DNA of 64,000 nt, taken from assembly GCA_021234155.1 (NCBI GenBank), contig JAJEKV010000105.1, positions 2,206,494-2,270,493 on the forward strand, in the 5' to 3' direction. This document shows positions 1 to 9,599 of this stretch, in pieces. Below the pieces are notes generated by a model. The model was not told where the DNA came from. It made no database searches and saw nothing but the letters and a program-made list of their open reading frames with translations. This DNA is from Isoetes taiwanensis (lineage: Eukaryota > Streptophyta > Lycopodiopsida > Isoetales > Isoetaceae). Each line of letters starts with the position of its first letter. Within the stretch, counting starts at the first letter, position 1. The position numbers and the translations under genes are program-made.

Positions 1-48
1 GGGTCGGGTGGTGTGCTCTGGCCAATTAGAACTTTTAACACTTGTTGA

Positions 49-321
49 AAGCTGTGTGGGTCAGACAAGTCCTCTAAATGGCTTTGCAAGGGCTTTGCGA
101 CTCCTGCCACCTCAGCTCATGTCTCAGAGGCCATTGCCACCATGGTGGGTAATAATAGCAAAGAAGTTGTGTCTTATCTCCAGCAATTGCATGCCAAGCA
201 AGGCTCCATGGGTATCGAGCTACCATCAGACGAAATTTTTTATGAGGTTCAGGCATGCAGGGCAACTCTTGAGCACTTTGGAGCCCTAGTGGTGCAGATT
301 AGCCATAAAGATTATCGATGA
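49..321 (+). pseudogene. Unidentified coding-like fragment, start missing
   Basis: One frame is open for 90 codons from the stop at 46-48 to a TGA at 319-321. Its peptide looks protein-like, with stretches such as SKEVVSYLQQLHAKQG and YEVQACRATLEHFGALVVQ. The first ATG lies well inside (about 151), so any real start or upstream exon is missing. I do not recognise the family. The L1-type LINE relic follows directly, so this may be part of that element or an unrelated exon that it landed beside. The frame is clearer than that of the neighbours, which are full of stops. Confidence 0.35.
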
Positions 322-329
322 TATGTGGA

Positions 330-880
330 GTAGTTGGTCGTGTGTTCTATGGTTTTCCAGATGCGGATGTGGCACTTCCAAGTCTCTTTCGGTTCTGTCT
401 CTGAGACAACTCAGTTTTCGAACCACCATCCGCGATTCCTTTCAGATGAGCCTTTGCGGCAGCAACGTCCTGGACGGACATGTTTTCGCTTGAATATAAA
501 GTTCATGAAGGATGCTGATTTTTAGGAAGGTTGTAAGAACATTTGGACAACTGACGTCGAGGCATGATTGGCATAGTGGATGCAATTGCAGTGGTCAAAG
601 ACTTTGCAAACCACTAAGGCCGAGAGTCTGCAGCAACAAATCGCACTTTACTGGACATCTTATATCAGGACCTGCGCCATTTTCGACAGGGACTATCTTA
701 GTTTGGGTTGGCTCCTATGGTCAATATGGGAGCCTCGCAGACGCCACATTTTTCAAGACATTTATTCATCTGCACATGGTGTTATTACGGTGGCCCAGAA
801 AAAGATACTGACGGCTTACGAGTGTTACGAAATGATGAAATGTATTTGGATTCAGTATCTTCAAATTGATTCTTATCATT
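330..880 (+). mobile_element. L1-type LINE ORF2 relic (end of endonuclease and beyond)
   Basis: About 378-640 matches, allowing for indels, the minus-strand LINE at 43.8-44.05 kb. Shared features are the run encoding an SDHxP-like block, the phrase FRLNIKFMKDADF (FRLNVKFLK in the other copy), and a following run encoding HDWHSGC or YDRHSGC. In plant L1 elements this phrase lies just after the apurinic endonuclease domain, where copies typically read GFRFN..., and before reverse transcriptase. Frames change several times (near 525, 640 and 700) and stops interrupt each, so this is a dead copy. The downstream part to 880 is less certain; it reads as short open stretches in two frames. Confidence 0.55.
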
Positions 881-899
881 AGTCTCTTATTCTGGAGTA

Positions 900-1195
900 A
901 GTACATTATCTTTCGGGTAATATTTTGTGCCTTACATAGTTGAGCGAGACCGCGTAAATTTTGTACTTTTATATCTGATTAAAAAAAATGTTTTTGGCTT
1001 TTCGTCATGGAAAAAGGCTTTTATGTTCTATCTTACAATTCTTGCTTGGAAGTTCAAAATAAGATCTGAGTAGAAAAGAACAAGGTTTGCCTTTAAGATA
1101 ACATCATAAAATTTGTAAAAGCTCAGCGAAAGTCAAAGTGGACATTTAGCAACCTGTACATGGCATGATAAGCTCATGTGCATCTGTTGTCCTGT
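900..1195. other. AT-rich spacer, nothing recognised
   Basis: Short frames only. A poly-A run and T-rich runs are present, but no motif, repeat or splice structure that I can support. Confidence 0.5.
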
Positions 1196-1199
1196 TAAA

Positions 1200-1290
1200 G
1201 TCACGAGCGGGACTTGAAACCACTCCCTCGGACTTTGATGGTTAATCGTCACACACATTTTCTAGTGAGCCTATTTGAATCTTTTAGTCT
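1200..1290 (-). repeat. tRNA-derived SINE-like relic
   Basis: Read on the minus strand, TAGGCTCACTAGA (1261-1273) resembles a pol III A box and GGTTTCAAGTCC (1210-1221) resembles a B box, about 40 bp apart, which is normal spacing for tRNA-type promoters. The bases around the B box can form a five-pair T-stem (GAGTG with CGCTC). No acceptor stem or complete cloverleaf is visible, so I call a SINE head rather than a tRNA gene. The other end is undefined. Confidence 0.4.
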
Positions 1291-1345
1291 GTTATATTAG
1301 ATTTAGAATCTAGATAATGCATGGTTATAACTTTGATTACTTGCA

Positions 1346-1416
1346 AAGGAAGGAAAGGAAGGAAGGAGGAAAGGAGGAGGGAGGGAGGGAGGGAGGGAGG
1401 GAGGGAGGGAGGGAGG
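1346..1416. repeat. Purine microsatellite (GGAA / GGGA)n
   Basis: An uninterrupted purine run. GGAA-type units grade into about nine GGGA units. It is capable of triplex or G-rich structures. Confidence 0.95.
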
Positions 1417-1429
1417 AACTTTCATTGGC

Positions 1430-2530
1430 CTATAGAGGCTTAGATGAACTTTGTATCAAGTTGATATATAGAAAAAGTAGAATGCATCGATTCACATCCT
1501 TGTAGGACTTATAGTGAGGAGAGTAGCCTCCCTTCGATGGATTATGCCAAATAACTCTAGGGCGGAGGATTATTTGGCGTAGTGCGTAAGTAGAAGTTAG
1601 CTGTAAACACAGCCCACAGGTTCTGTTCTGATGGATTAGCAAAATCGCGAAATTATCTTTGAGCCTTAAATATTGGAAAAAAAAAAAAAATAGGAGTTTT
1701 TTTTGGGGAAATAAATCATGAATAGAGACAAAGGAATTGGGCTTAAGCAGTGGAATTAAAAGAAAAGAGGATTTTTGGCTCTATGAAGCGAAGTTTGCTC
1801 GGGAAAAACATATAAATGACGGCTTTAGCTAGAAGGCAAGCTGCTTCAGGATTGAACCATTTAGAAGATTTTGAAGTAGTTCGAATCTTGATTGGAAGAA
1901 ATGGAAGCCCTTTTCCGGCAAATCAGGAAGAAATAGAAGCCCATTTCAAAACCTTTGGAACCTCTTTCCAAAATTATACAGTACTTCCCCAATTTTAAGC
2001 ACACTTCCTTTGAGAAGCTGTTATCATGTCTACTTCAAAGATAAATCAAAATGGATGGAGCGAATCTTGATGATTATTGTGATAATCATCGGCCATATTC
2101 CTCAAAAAGCGAATACTTTCGGTGAATTATTGTGATAATATCGAATATTCAAATATTCGAGAAGATTAAATTATATCTTCAGTATGTGAGGAATGGTCGG
2201 ATGAAAGATCTACAAAATAAAGGTTTATGGATTTATTGGATCACTTCTTATATTTTTAGCTTAAATTTTGTACAATAATTTCTTGATTAATAACAATACT
2301 AATATACCATATGAACATCTTAAAAATTGTCAATTTCTCAGTTTGAACAATCATACTAAAAAGTGAATCAATGGTCAAAAAATTCTCACAAGTCATTAAA
2401 AATCAAGTGAAGACTCAAAAAGAAAATAGGGAGGTAGAATGTAAAATTCAAATTTCTCTTGTGAGATATGGGTTTAAGTGGCGAAGTATGTTGGACCATT
2501 TACGGTCCATGGACGCGAAATAGTCCCAGA
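1430..2530. other. Spacer with no supported gene
   Basis: Includes a poly-A run at about 1677-1691 and a 60-codon open frame at 1816-1998 with no recognisable similarity. The rest is AT-rich. Confidence 0.45.
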
Positions 2531-2532
2531 AG

Positions 2533-2656
2533 AACTCTGAGTGTTAAGCAAAAACTTTGCGGTTTATCCTTCATGGAATCGTTCAGCAAATAGAGAACTC
2601 TAATATCGAAACAAAAACTTTGTGGTTTATCCTTTATGGAATCTTTAGACAAATGG
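2533..2656. repeat. 62-bp tandem duplication
   Basis: Two adjacent units start at AACTCTGAG (2533) and AACTCTAAT (2595). They share the cores AAAAACTTTG, GGTTTATCCTT and ATGGAATC with few substitutions. Confidence 0.8.
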
Positions 2657-2792
2657 CAACTATAGCAGTAGCTTTGCAGCGTCCAACACTTCAATGTAAG
2701 GACCCTAACATTGAAGCCTTTGGAGCCGATCCACTCAGCTGTGATCCCCATGATTGTTGTCTCAAGTAGGCAAAAGATGCTCTAAGACGAGC

Positions 2793-3115
2793 TATGACAA
2801 TACCAATGTTTGATTGATTTAATTCATATGATGGAGGATGCATCTAACAAATTTGCATATTATGACAATACCAATGTTTAATTGATTTAATTCACTTTGC
2901 GATGGAGGATGCATCTAACAAATTGCATATTGTACAGCTAACCCATCTAGTTTGTGGATATGATGGAGGATGCATCTAAAAACTTTACTTATTATGCCTA
3001 CCTAACCCGCTCTAATTTGTGGATGAAATGGAAGATGCATCTAAAAACTTTGCATGCTATGCCTGGCTAACCCATTTAATTTGTGGACATGATGGAGGAT
3101 GCATCTAAAAACTTC
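2793..3115. repeat. Minisatellite, five units of about 61-71 bp
   Basis: The core GATGGAGGATGCATCTAA recurs near 2830, 2901, 2962, 3025 (variant) and 3091. The first two units also share TATGACAATACCAATGTTT; later units share TAACCCATTTAATTTGTGG. Unit length and content drift along the array. Confidence 0.85.
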
Positions 3116-3119
3116 CACC

Positions 3120-4125
3120 GTATTATGTATGCCTCACGAATCATCCATCTAATCTCTTTGCAAGTGTCATGTCTACATATACATTGTTCCTTGTCATTGA
3201 TAATTCAAGAGTGAGTTACTGCTCTGCTATATATAGCGTGTGCATGTGCACGTGCCTTTATAGAGTCTATTATCACCATCCATAAATATGAAATTTAGTA
3301 GTTCAACAATTAAAACGTATTCCTCACCACCTTTTCTCCTTCGACAAAAGGTGTTATGCACTCGTAATAGGTGGAGCACATAAAATTAAGTCATTTATTC
3401 CAATGCATTATCTGGTATAGAGCCAGCAGCAATGGCATACTAAGCATGTCTTGGCCCGTCTGGCATTAGTTAATAGACGTGTAGAATGGGTGGTAATATA
3501 GTTTGTAAAATTACTAATAAGAATGTATAATAAATATAATTGTTTTTGTAAATGTATTAGCATGCCACCAAATGTGAGGATTAATTGTTTAGGCATTAGC
3601 CATGGGGGCACAAAAATGGGTAGGAAAAGAAAAAAAATATATTACGGAATATAATGGGCAAATGTAGTGGAGACCAGATAGTTTAGGGCATTGATTTTGC
3701 GGATGTATTTTTGCGTATCATGTACTTTTGCATTAAATTTCTTGCATTTCATGCACCTAGAGCCTTTTTGGGTAACATGAAGATTTTTAAACTTAAGATC
3801 TTGGGTCAATAATACAATACGGCCTCAAACATTGTGTATCAACGTAAAGGTATTTATAACATCAAAATTAGCATTTTACATGTAGATATCGGTTAAATAT
3901 GAAACATGTAATTTTTAAAGTTATAGAAAACATGCCACTTTGAGCTAACAGCAACCATCTATCATTATATGTGATGAAAATTTGGCCTTCATAGGAACGA
4001 TAATGGAATATCATATTGTCAAGCTGCAATATAATGGGAAAGGATTAGAAACAGCACTATGGGCATATATGACGACAATAAAAAGAATTGAACAGACAGC
4101 ATGTTTCACAAATTATCCCAAAGTA
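3120..4125. other. AT-rich spacer downstream of the minus-strand exon chain
   Basis: No reading frame or repeat that I can name. If the exon chain at 4.1-9.0 kb is real, its 3' exons or 3' UTR would lie here, but I cannot point to them. Confidence 0.4.
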
Positions 4126-4130
4126 CTCAC

Positions 4131-4175
4131 AGTTGGTGATTCATGAGCAAGTGCTGGAGCTGTTGGAAGGCGCTC
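4131..4175 (-). CDS. Candidate exon, 45 bp
   Basis: Flanked by TTTGCAG upstream and GTGAGTAC downstream on the minus strand. Continuing the phase of the preceding candidate exon gives SAFQQLQHLLMNHQL, a helical, stop-free peptide. It is the most 3' exon that I can see. Confidence 0.5.
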
Positions 4176-7100
4176 CTGCAAATATGGTTATGAAAAAATA
4201 CTCCCACAACAATGAAATAGTAATACTTGGCTGCGTAACTAATTCCAACTCAGAGAATGAGATATAAATATGTGTCACATATCTTTGAGGAAAGACATAT
4301 GTCTATTGTTACAGTGCCTTATGAGAGGTGGAGTAAGCGACCTTCACCACTCTCATATATATCAAAGTATACAGATAATACACATCATCACTACACATCA
4401 AGCATGTAAGACAAAACACACATTACATGCTCATAGAGAAAGCTTTATTGGAACAAGAGAGCGGTCAAATACTAGCATATGTTTTAAAACAAAGCATAGA
4501 GTCTGCAAAATGTTCAGCTCAGCCTGGAATACAAAGAAGAAAGAAAGGGGAGGAACAGAACCAAAGAGTTACATGTTTTGGAACCTTAGGCAACATTCAG
4601 TTAAAACCATGAAATTACATAAAAAATATGCATATCAACATACCTTTTGTGGTTTCCATTGAAGGAACTTTGCATGAAGTCAAAGTCATAGGCAGTGCAG
4701 GCAGTATGTTCCTGAAACCCATTCCATTAAGAAAGTATAAATTTATAAAGATAACAACCATACGAATTAAGGCAAGGTTCCTTGCTTGAATATTCCAAAT
4801 CATAGACTCAAAATTGGAGCATATATAATCAGCCTTGCACAAAAATGTGGTGAGTGAGCCCTCGTCAAACCTTGTTTGATATCAAAACTCACTCCCGGAT
4901 GAGCAGTGCTAATCTTTCAGATAATCATTATGTACCTGAGTAAATTTGGGCGTAGTTAACCACCATGGTAAATTTGGTAGTTAACCTACCAGCTCAATTC
5001 CGCAACGAACCTGCATAACAAATTATAAACATAGCAAAAAGGATTACAAAAATTGAAGGTAGGTTAACTCTGAAGTATTTCAGGCAGTAGTACAGCACAT
5101 CCTCAATACTAATGTCCCAAAGGCCATAGCAACAAATGGCAACCATTGGTAATATATGATTGATACACAACTAAGGTAAGATTGGAAAGACCAGACCATA
5201 AATCCATTCTAAATACATATGGCCCCAAACACGCGTGCAATTTAATAATGTGAAAAGGTAAACCTGCAAAAAGCTTCTTTGGCTTTTGGATGTTGGTATC
5301 TATATGGATGAACAGAAGAGCAAAACCTGGAACAGAAATGTTTGCCCTATCATATAAAATATCTGAACCAACCCAAAACAAAAACCTAAACTGCACTATT
5401 TGAATGCCCAACTATATAAGATGCCATAAAAGAAAGCCTGAAGTAGATTCACAAAGCACATAACAAAGTAGTTAACCACCATGGTAAATTTGAAGCGTAG
5501 TTAACCCACCAGCTCAATTCACTTGAACCTGCATAGCAAATTATAAGCATAGCAAAAAGGATTACAAAATTGTGAGGTAGGTTAACTCTCGTGTTTCAGG
5601 CAGTAGTACTAGCACACATCCTCCAATACTAATGTCCAAACTATGTAACAAATAGCAGCCATAGACAATATGATTGATACACAACTAAAGTGAATTGGAG
5701 AAAGACCAAAACCATAAATCCATTCTAAATACATACTTGGCCCAAACAGCGTGCAATTTAATGTGAAAGGTAAACCTGCAAAAGCTTCTTTGGCTTTTGG
5801 ATGTTGGTATCTATATGGATGAACAGAAGAGCAAAACCTGGAACAGAGAATGTCACCTATCATATAAAATATCGAAGACAACCCAAAAGAAACAAAAACC
5901 TAAACTGCACTATTTGAATGCCCAACTATATAACAAATTTCTGCATAAAAAAGCCTGAAGTAGGATTCACAAAAGCACATAACAAAGTGCATGCACCAAA
6001 ATATCAAGCGTTACAATCTACTTACTATAATATAAATAAGCCCAAATACAGATTAAAAGACTGTAATAAGATCCCAGAAAAGTACCTGGAGTTATCACTG
6101 TATGAAATGTTAAAAATTTGGGTTGTATATGAAGTGTTACCTCTATCTGAAATATTACTCTAATCAGATCATCGCTGGAATGTTGCTATCTTGATATGTG
6201 ATATACCGGATTTACAGAGACAGTTTACCCAAAAGCATATGTATTAAGCATATGTTCAATATGTGAAAAATAACAACAGACCTATTACAAATTTAGAGCT
6301 GGTTTACCAGAGCATGTGGATTAAGAGAAATGCATCAAAAAGACCTGAGAGCATATCAAGGCCGCGAGAAATGCAGCTATAAACCCTGATGCAGTTATAG
6401 AGATAAAAGGGCCACAGCCCCAGCACATAAAGAGATTTCATCTATTTCTTGCCACAGCCTGTTAACAACCAGAAAGGAAAGATTGTGCATAAGCGGCATG
6501 ACAACTCATCTGCAGACAGAAAGCACAATGGGACTGCCTCTAACAGTTTTTAAAAGCGTGAAACCCCAAAGTTCTTGATCTCACTAACTGCAGAAATGGC
6601 ATCATTGTTGCATTGGCATAAAATTCATCAGAAAACATAATAGCTTCTTTCCGTTGGTAAGAAAATGTAAACTACCACAAAGCAGAAACCCTGTTTCCTT
6701 CCAGCGACCCTGTTTGCTTACTTCAGACCTTCTGCTCTCTGCTGCTACAAAACATTGAAAAAAGCACAAATAACATAAAGCAGAGCGTCAATGTAATTAT
6801 ACGGTTCAATCTACCTCCTTCAGACTGGAAGTCCTGAACAAGAGTTTAGGAAGGGGTCCTGCAATCACCAACAAGGATCCTTGAAAATATAGCCTCTATT
6901 ATGGACATCACTCCATTTAACTAACCAAACAAAATTGTTCGAAAACTTCCGGCAACCCCATCTTGGATTAAACTCTTTCTATAATCATGAAATCCCCATA
7001 TAAATCTTGAGAAAATCTACAGATACAGAGGCCACTTCCTGAATAAGTCTGACAGTGGCTTAATAAAATAATTTGAACTACGAAAATGGGAAGACCCAGC

Positions 7101-9015
7101 ATAGGAAGACCAGTAGCATGGGAAAAAAAAAAAAAAGTCCACTTGAAAGGAGCGCCCATGCAGGCGTTCCATCTGTGGATTCCATCAGGCTGCACAGGCA
7201 CATTCCCCAACACCTTACCAAGATAAAGAAGATCCAAATGTCGATCAGGAAGAGCCAAGGTGAAGCTAGTTCATTGCTTGGGCTATAGACCAGCGTAATG
7301 GCACATGTCTGAATAGAAAAACCATGAACAATATGGTATTTATGTCCGGCAGGCATTGACGTAAGCAAGTATTGTTTTCCTAGTGCATACCATGAATTTA
7401 CTTTATCTTTTTGCACTGTCAGTATGGTTGAGATTATTTTGACTACTCCAATACAAATGACTTTTGACTGACGTCCATAAATAACGCTAAATTGGTAGGA
7501 AGCTTCTCTGCAGCTAAAACTGAAATCTGTGGGTTTGCAATCCACAAAATAATTGAAGGCACAAAGCAATCAACTGCCAGTGTGAAATAAAGGTTCTAGA
7601 ATGAGCGAAAAGGTTCTAGTGCATGCCATCAGTCTAAAGTCTAAGAGGCTGAAAGCAGGCGCATATTACACTGTTGCTACAGGCACAATGTCCTCACATG
7701 TCCTTTGAAAAAAGAAAATGTCCCAGCTAGAATGCTCAGGGCCATAGCATCTTTTATGCCTTCAGGCACACTGATTACATCCCCTAACAAAATAGCTGGA
7801 TAGGATCGATCTTGATAGATCAGTTCAATCTGCTGTTGACCATAACCTTGAGCATCCTTGCAGGTGCACATAAAGAAAAGCATTTTGAGAAGTTTCTATT
7901 TAGTCATACATTTAGTTTCTCATCTTGCCTGGTATTTTTCCTCTTCCATGTTTGACTGGTCTATTTTTGAAATTACACTAAATGTATTCAAATGCCCTCC
8001 TTTCTTTTTCTACTGTATGTGAACTTGAGTTCTGTGTGAATTTCTCAGTGAAACGAACTAGTAATTTCTAGATACTTAGTTGTCAAACACACAGGAATCG
8101 GATGGTTCAAATCCACTGCAAACAAATTCTTTATGCCACTCAGACTGTCTCCAAAGATCAATGTAGCATGTAAGCGCTGCAGATCAAGGAAGAAGTTGAC
8201 TCATAAAATCAAATAGTAGCCGAGATCCTTTGTTATACACCATTAGGTAGAAAACATAAAATCTACTCCTAACCACATAGATTACCAAAAGTGCTGAGAT
8301 TTAAACTTCTAATACTTAAAACCCGGCAACAGCTAAAACATAGTGCTGCAACAAAATGGAATTACATGTTTGAGCTTCATCTAAACTTGATCACTTGCGT
8401 TTCAAGTTTCTTTCTTCAAAATCAAACTCATTTAATAAAATCAAGTTCTTTATCTATTAGCAAATATGGGATTTGTAAGAAACCTATGAAGCAATCAGGA
8501 AGCCACTGCTATAGATCAGCATATTCATTAGTACGTTCATACCAGGATTACATATAAAGTTACGATCCTCTGTATTTCTAGATTGAATTTGCTTTTGCTT
8601 TCATCCAGCTTATATTAGACAGTTTTAAACGTTCAATAGTTAGAAACTGACCTGGTACAACTTTGTCCAGGAATTCAAACAATTCATAGGCACGTCAGAT
8701 GGCCACTTTTTCCTTTTCTTTCTAGCAGAAGGCCTCTGATGAATCTGCAAAATCGACATGGTACTGAGCGCTAATGGGATCAGAGGAAAAGATGCGAGCT
8801 ACTTTGTTCATTCTTCAGACCTTACCAGAAAAAGGTCAAAAGACTGCCATGTGCTTGATCGACGCATTACATTAATGCCCATGTCCACACATCAAGCTCC
8901 GGCTATAGCACGGAGGAGCCGGATCAAAAGCAAATGAGGCCCTGTTTCCGATAGAAACTGGTTAACCAACTACTGTCATTGCACGCGGTCGCGCTGCTGC
9001 CGCTGCGGCGCGCCA
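4131..9015 (-). CDS. Candidate multi-exon gene with a J-domain-like exon
   Basis: Several short minus-strand segments have good plant splice borders: 4131-4175 (TTTGCAG/...ACT/GTGAGT), 4644-4711 (TTTCAG/...AAAG/GTATGT), the duplicated exon 5264-5326 and 5776-5837 (CCAG/...GCAG/GTTTAC), 6815-6858 (GATTGCAG/...GGAG/GTAGAT) and 8652-8744 (TTTTGCAG/...CCAG/GTCAGT). Phase carries from 4644-4711 (ending HTACTAYDFDFMQ...NHK) into 4131-4175 (SAFQQLQHLLMNHQL) without a stop. The duplicated exon encodes VHPYRYQHPKAKEAF, resembling helix III of DNAJC8-type J proteins (HPDK...HPKAKEAF). A stretch at about 7740-7883 (QIELIYQDRSYPAILLGD) also looks coding, but its borders are unclear. A possible start ATG is at 9013-9015 (MARRSGSS). 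I cannot join the exons into one verified protein or name it; some exons may belong to a different gene or be chance matches. Confidence 0.45.
4644..4711 (-). CDS. Candidate exon, 68 bp
   Basis: Bounded by GGGTTTCAG and GTATGTTG on the minus strand. Frame 1 gives EHTACTAYDFDFMQSSFNG... and ends with two bases that combine with the next exon into an Arg codon. The family is not recognised. Confidence 0.5.
5264..5326 (-). CDS. J-domain-like exon, copy 1
   Basis: The minus strand reads CTGTTCCAG/exon/GTTTACC. The exon encodes VHPYRYQHPKAKEAF in one frame. In J proteins the HPD tripeptide that triggers Hsp70 ATP hydrolysis sits here; this copy has HPY. It is 63 bp, one base longer than copy 2 because of an extra A in the run before the donor, which would shift the phase of the next exon. 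Confidence 0.55.
5776..5837 (-). CDS. J-domain-like exon, copy 2
   Basis: The same exon in the second tandem unit, 62 bp, with CCAG acceptor and GCAG/GTTTACC donor, ending KAKEAFA. It also has HPY in place of HPD. Being upstream on the minus strand, it would be transcribed first. Confidence 0.55.
6815..6858 (-). CDS. Candidate exon, 44 bp
   Basis: The minus strand reads TTGGTGATTGCAG/GACCCCTTCC...CTGAAGGAG/GTAGATTG. The borders are good, but the peptide (PLPKLLFRTSSLKE in the open frame) is unrecognised, so the call rests on splice signals alone. Confidence 0.25.
8652..8744 (-). CDS. Candidate exon, 93 bp, basic
   Basis: Bounded by CGATTTTGCAG and GTCAGTTTC on the minus strand. Frame 1 is open for 31 codons and includes ARKKRKKWPSD, a nuclear-localisation-like basic run. 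Another frame gives AYELFEFLDKVVP, which looks more like a folded domain but needs a TGA to be ignored. I cannot decide which frame was used. Confidence 0.4.
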
Positions 9016-9599
9016 TTCCTGGCGCTTCCAACAAAAAGCAGAGGAATGATTGAAGGGAAAAAGAAGGGTTCTGCAGCTTTCTAAGACGGTATGAGGAAGC
9101 AATATCTTCTCGAGGAGGTAAAGGATACGCCTCTGTTATAAACAATGAGCTGTAGCGCATGCTGAGAAACAATGAGAAAAGAGAGTAGGGATTATAAATT
9201 CCAACATTAGTTGTTGTCTTTGCATTCCACATAAAGAAACCATATATAGTTCCTATATACTTCTTCTCCCTTGCGTCTTTTGGCTTCGTGCAATGGTATT
9301 TCATCTTACCCCTGCCATTTCTATTGTCTTTGCATTGCCTGATTGTCAACCAGCATGTCTATGCTCGTGACAAGACACTTCAAAATACCAATGTCAATGA
9401 GGATGCACACAAATCTACGACAAATATGAAGACCTCATTATAGCCACGCCACCATTGCTATAGTTTAGGTTTCCAAATTCATCGAGGAGATGCACATCAA
9501 ACCGGGCCAACATAAAGACTTCATATTGCCATGTCCACAATGTAGGTGCAAATTTAGGATCCCAAGTATAGTTATAATCTGAATTACGGTTTGGTTTTA

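Larger units (their letters stand above)
4952..5987. repeat. 516-bp tandem duplication inside the gene
   Basis: The segment from GTAGTTAACCACCATGGTAA (4952) to CACATAACAAAG (ending 5468) is followed at once by a second copy (5468-5987). Alignment by eye runs the whole length, with scattered substitutions and small indels. Each copy carries one J-domain-like exon with its acceptor and donor, so this is an intragenic exon duplication. Confidence 0.9.

Noticed and set aside
1317-1505. Gly/Glu/Arg-rich frame
   Set aside because: Translation of the GGGA microsatellite.
7078-7569. 163-codon minus-strand frame
   Set aside because: Lies in a likely intron; composition is intron-like and no motif is visible.
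8070-8125. GGTTCAAATCCACTGC, B-box-like
   Set aside because: No matching A box or cloverleaf; one short motif is expected by chance.
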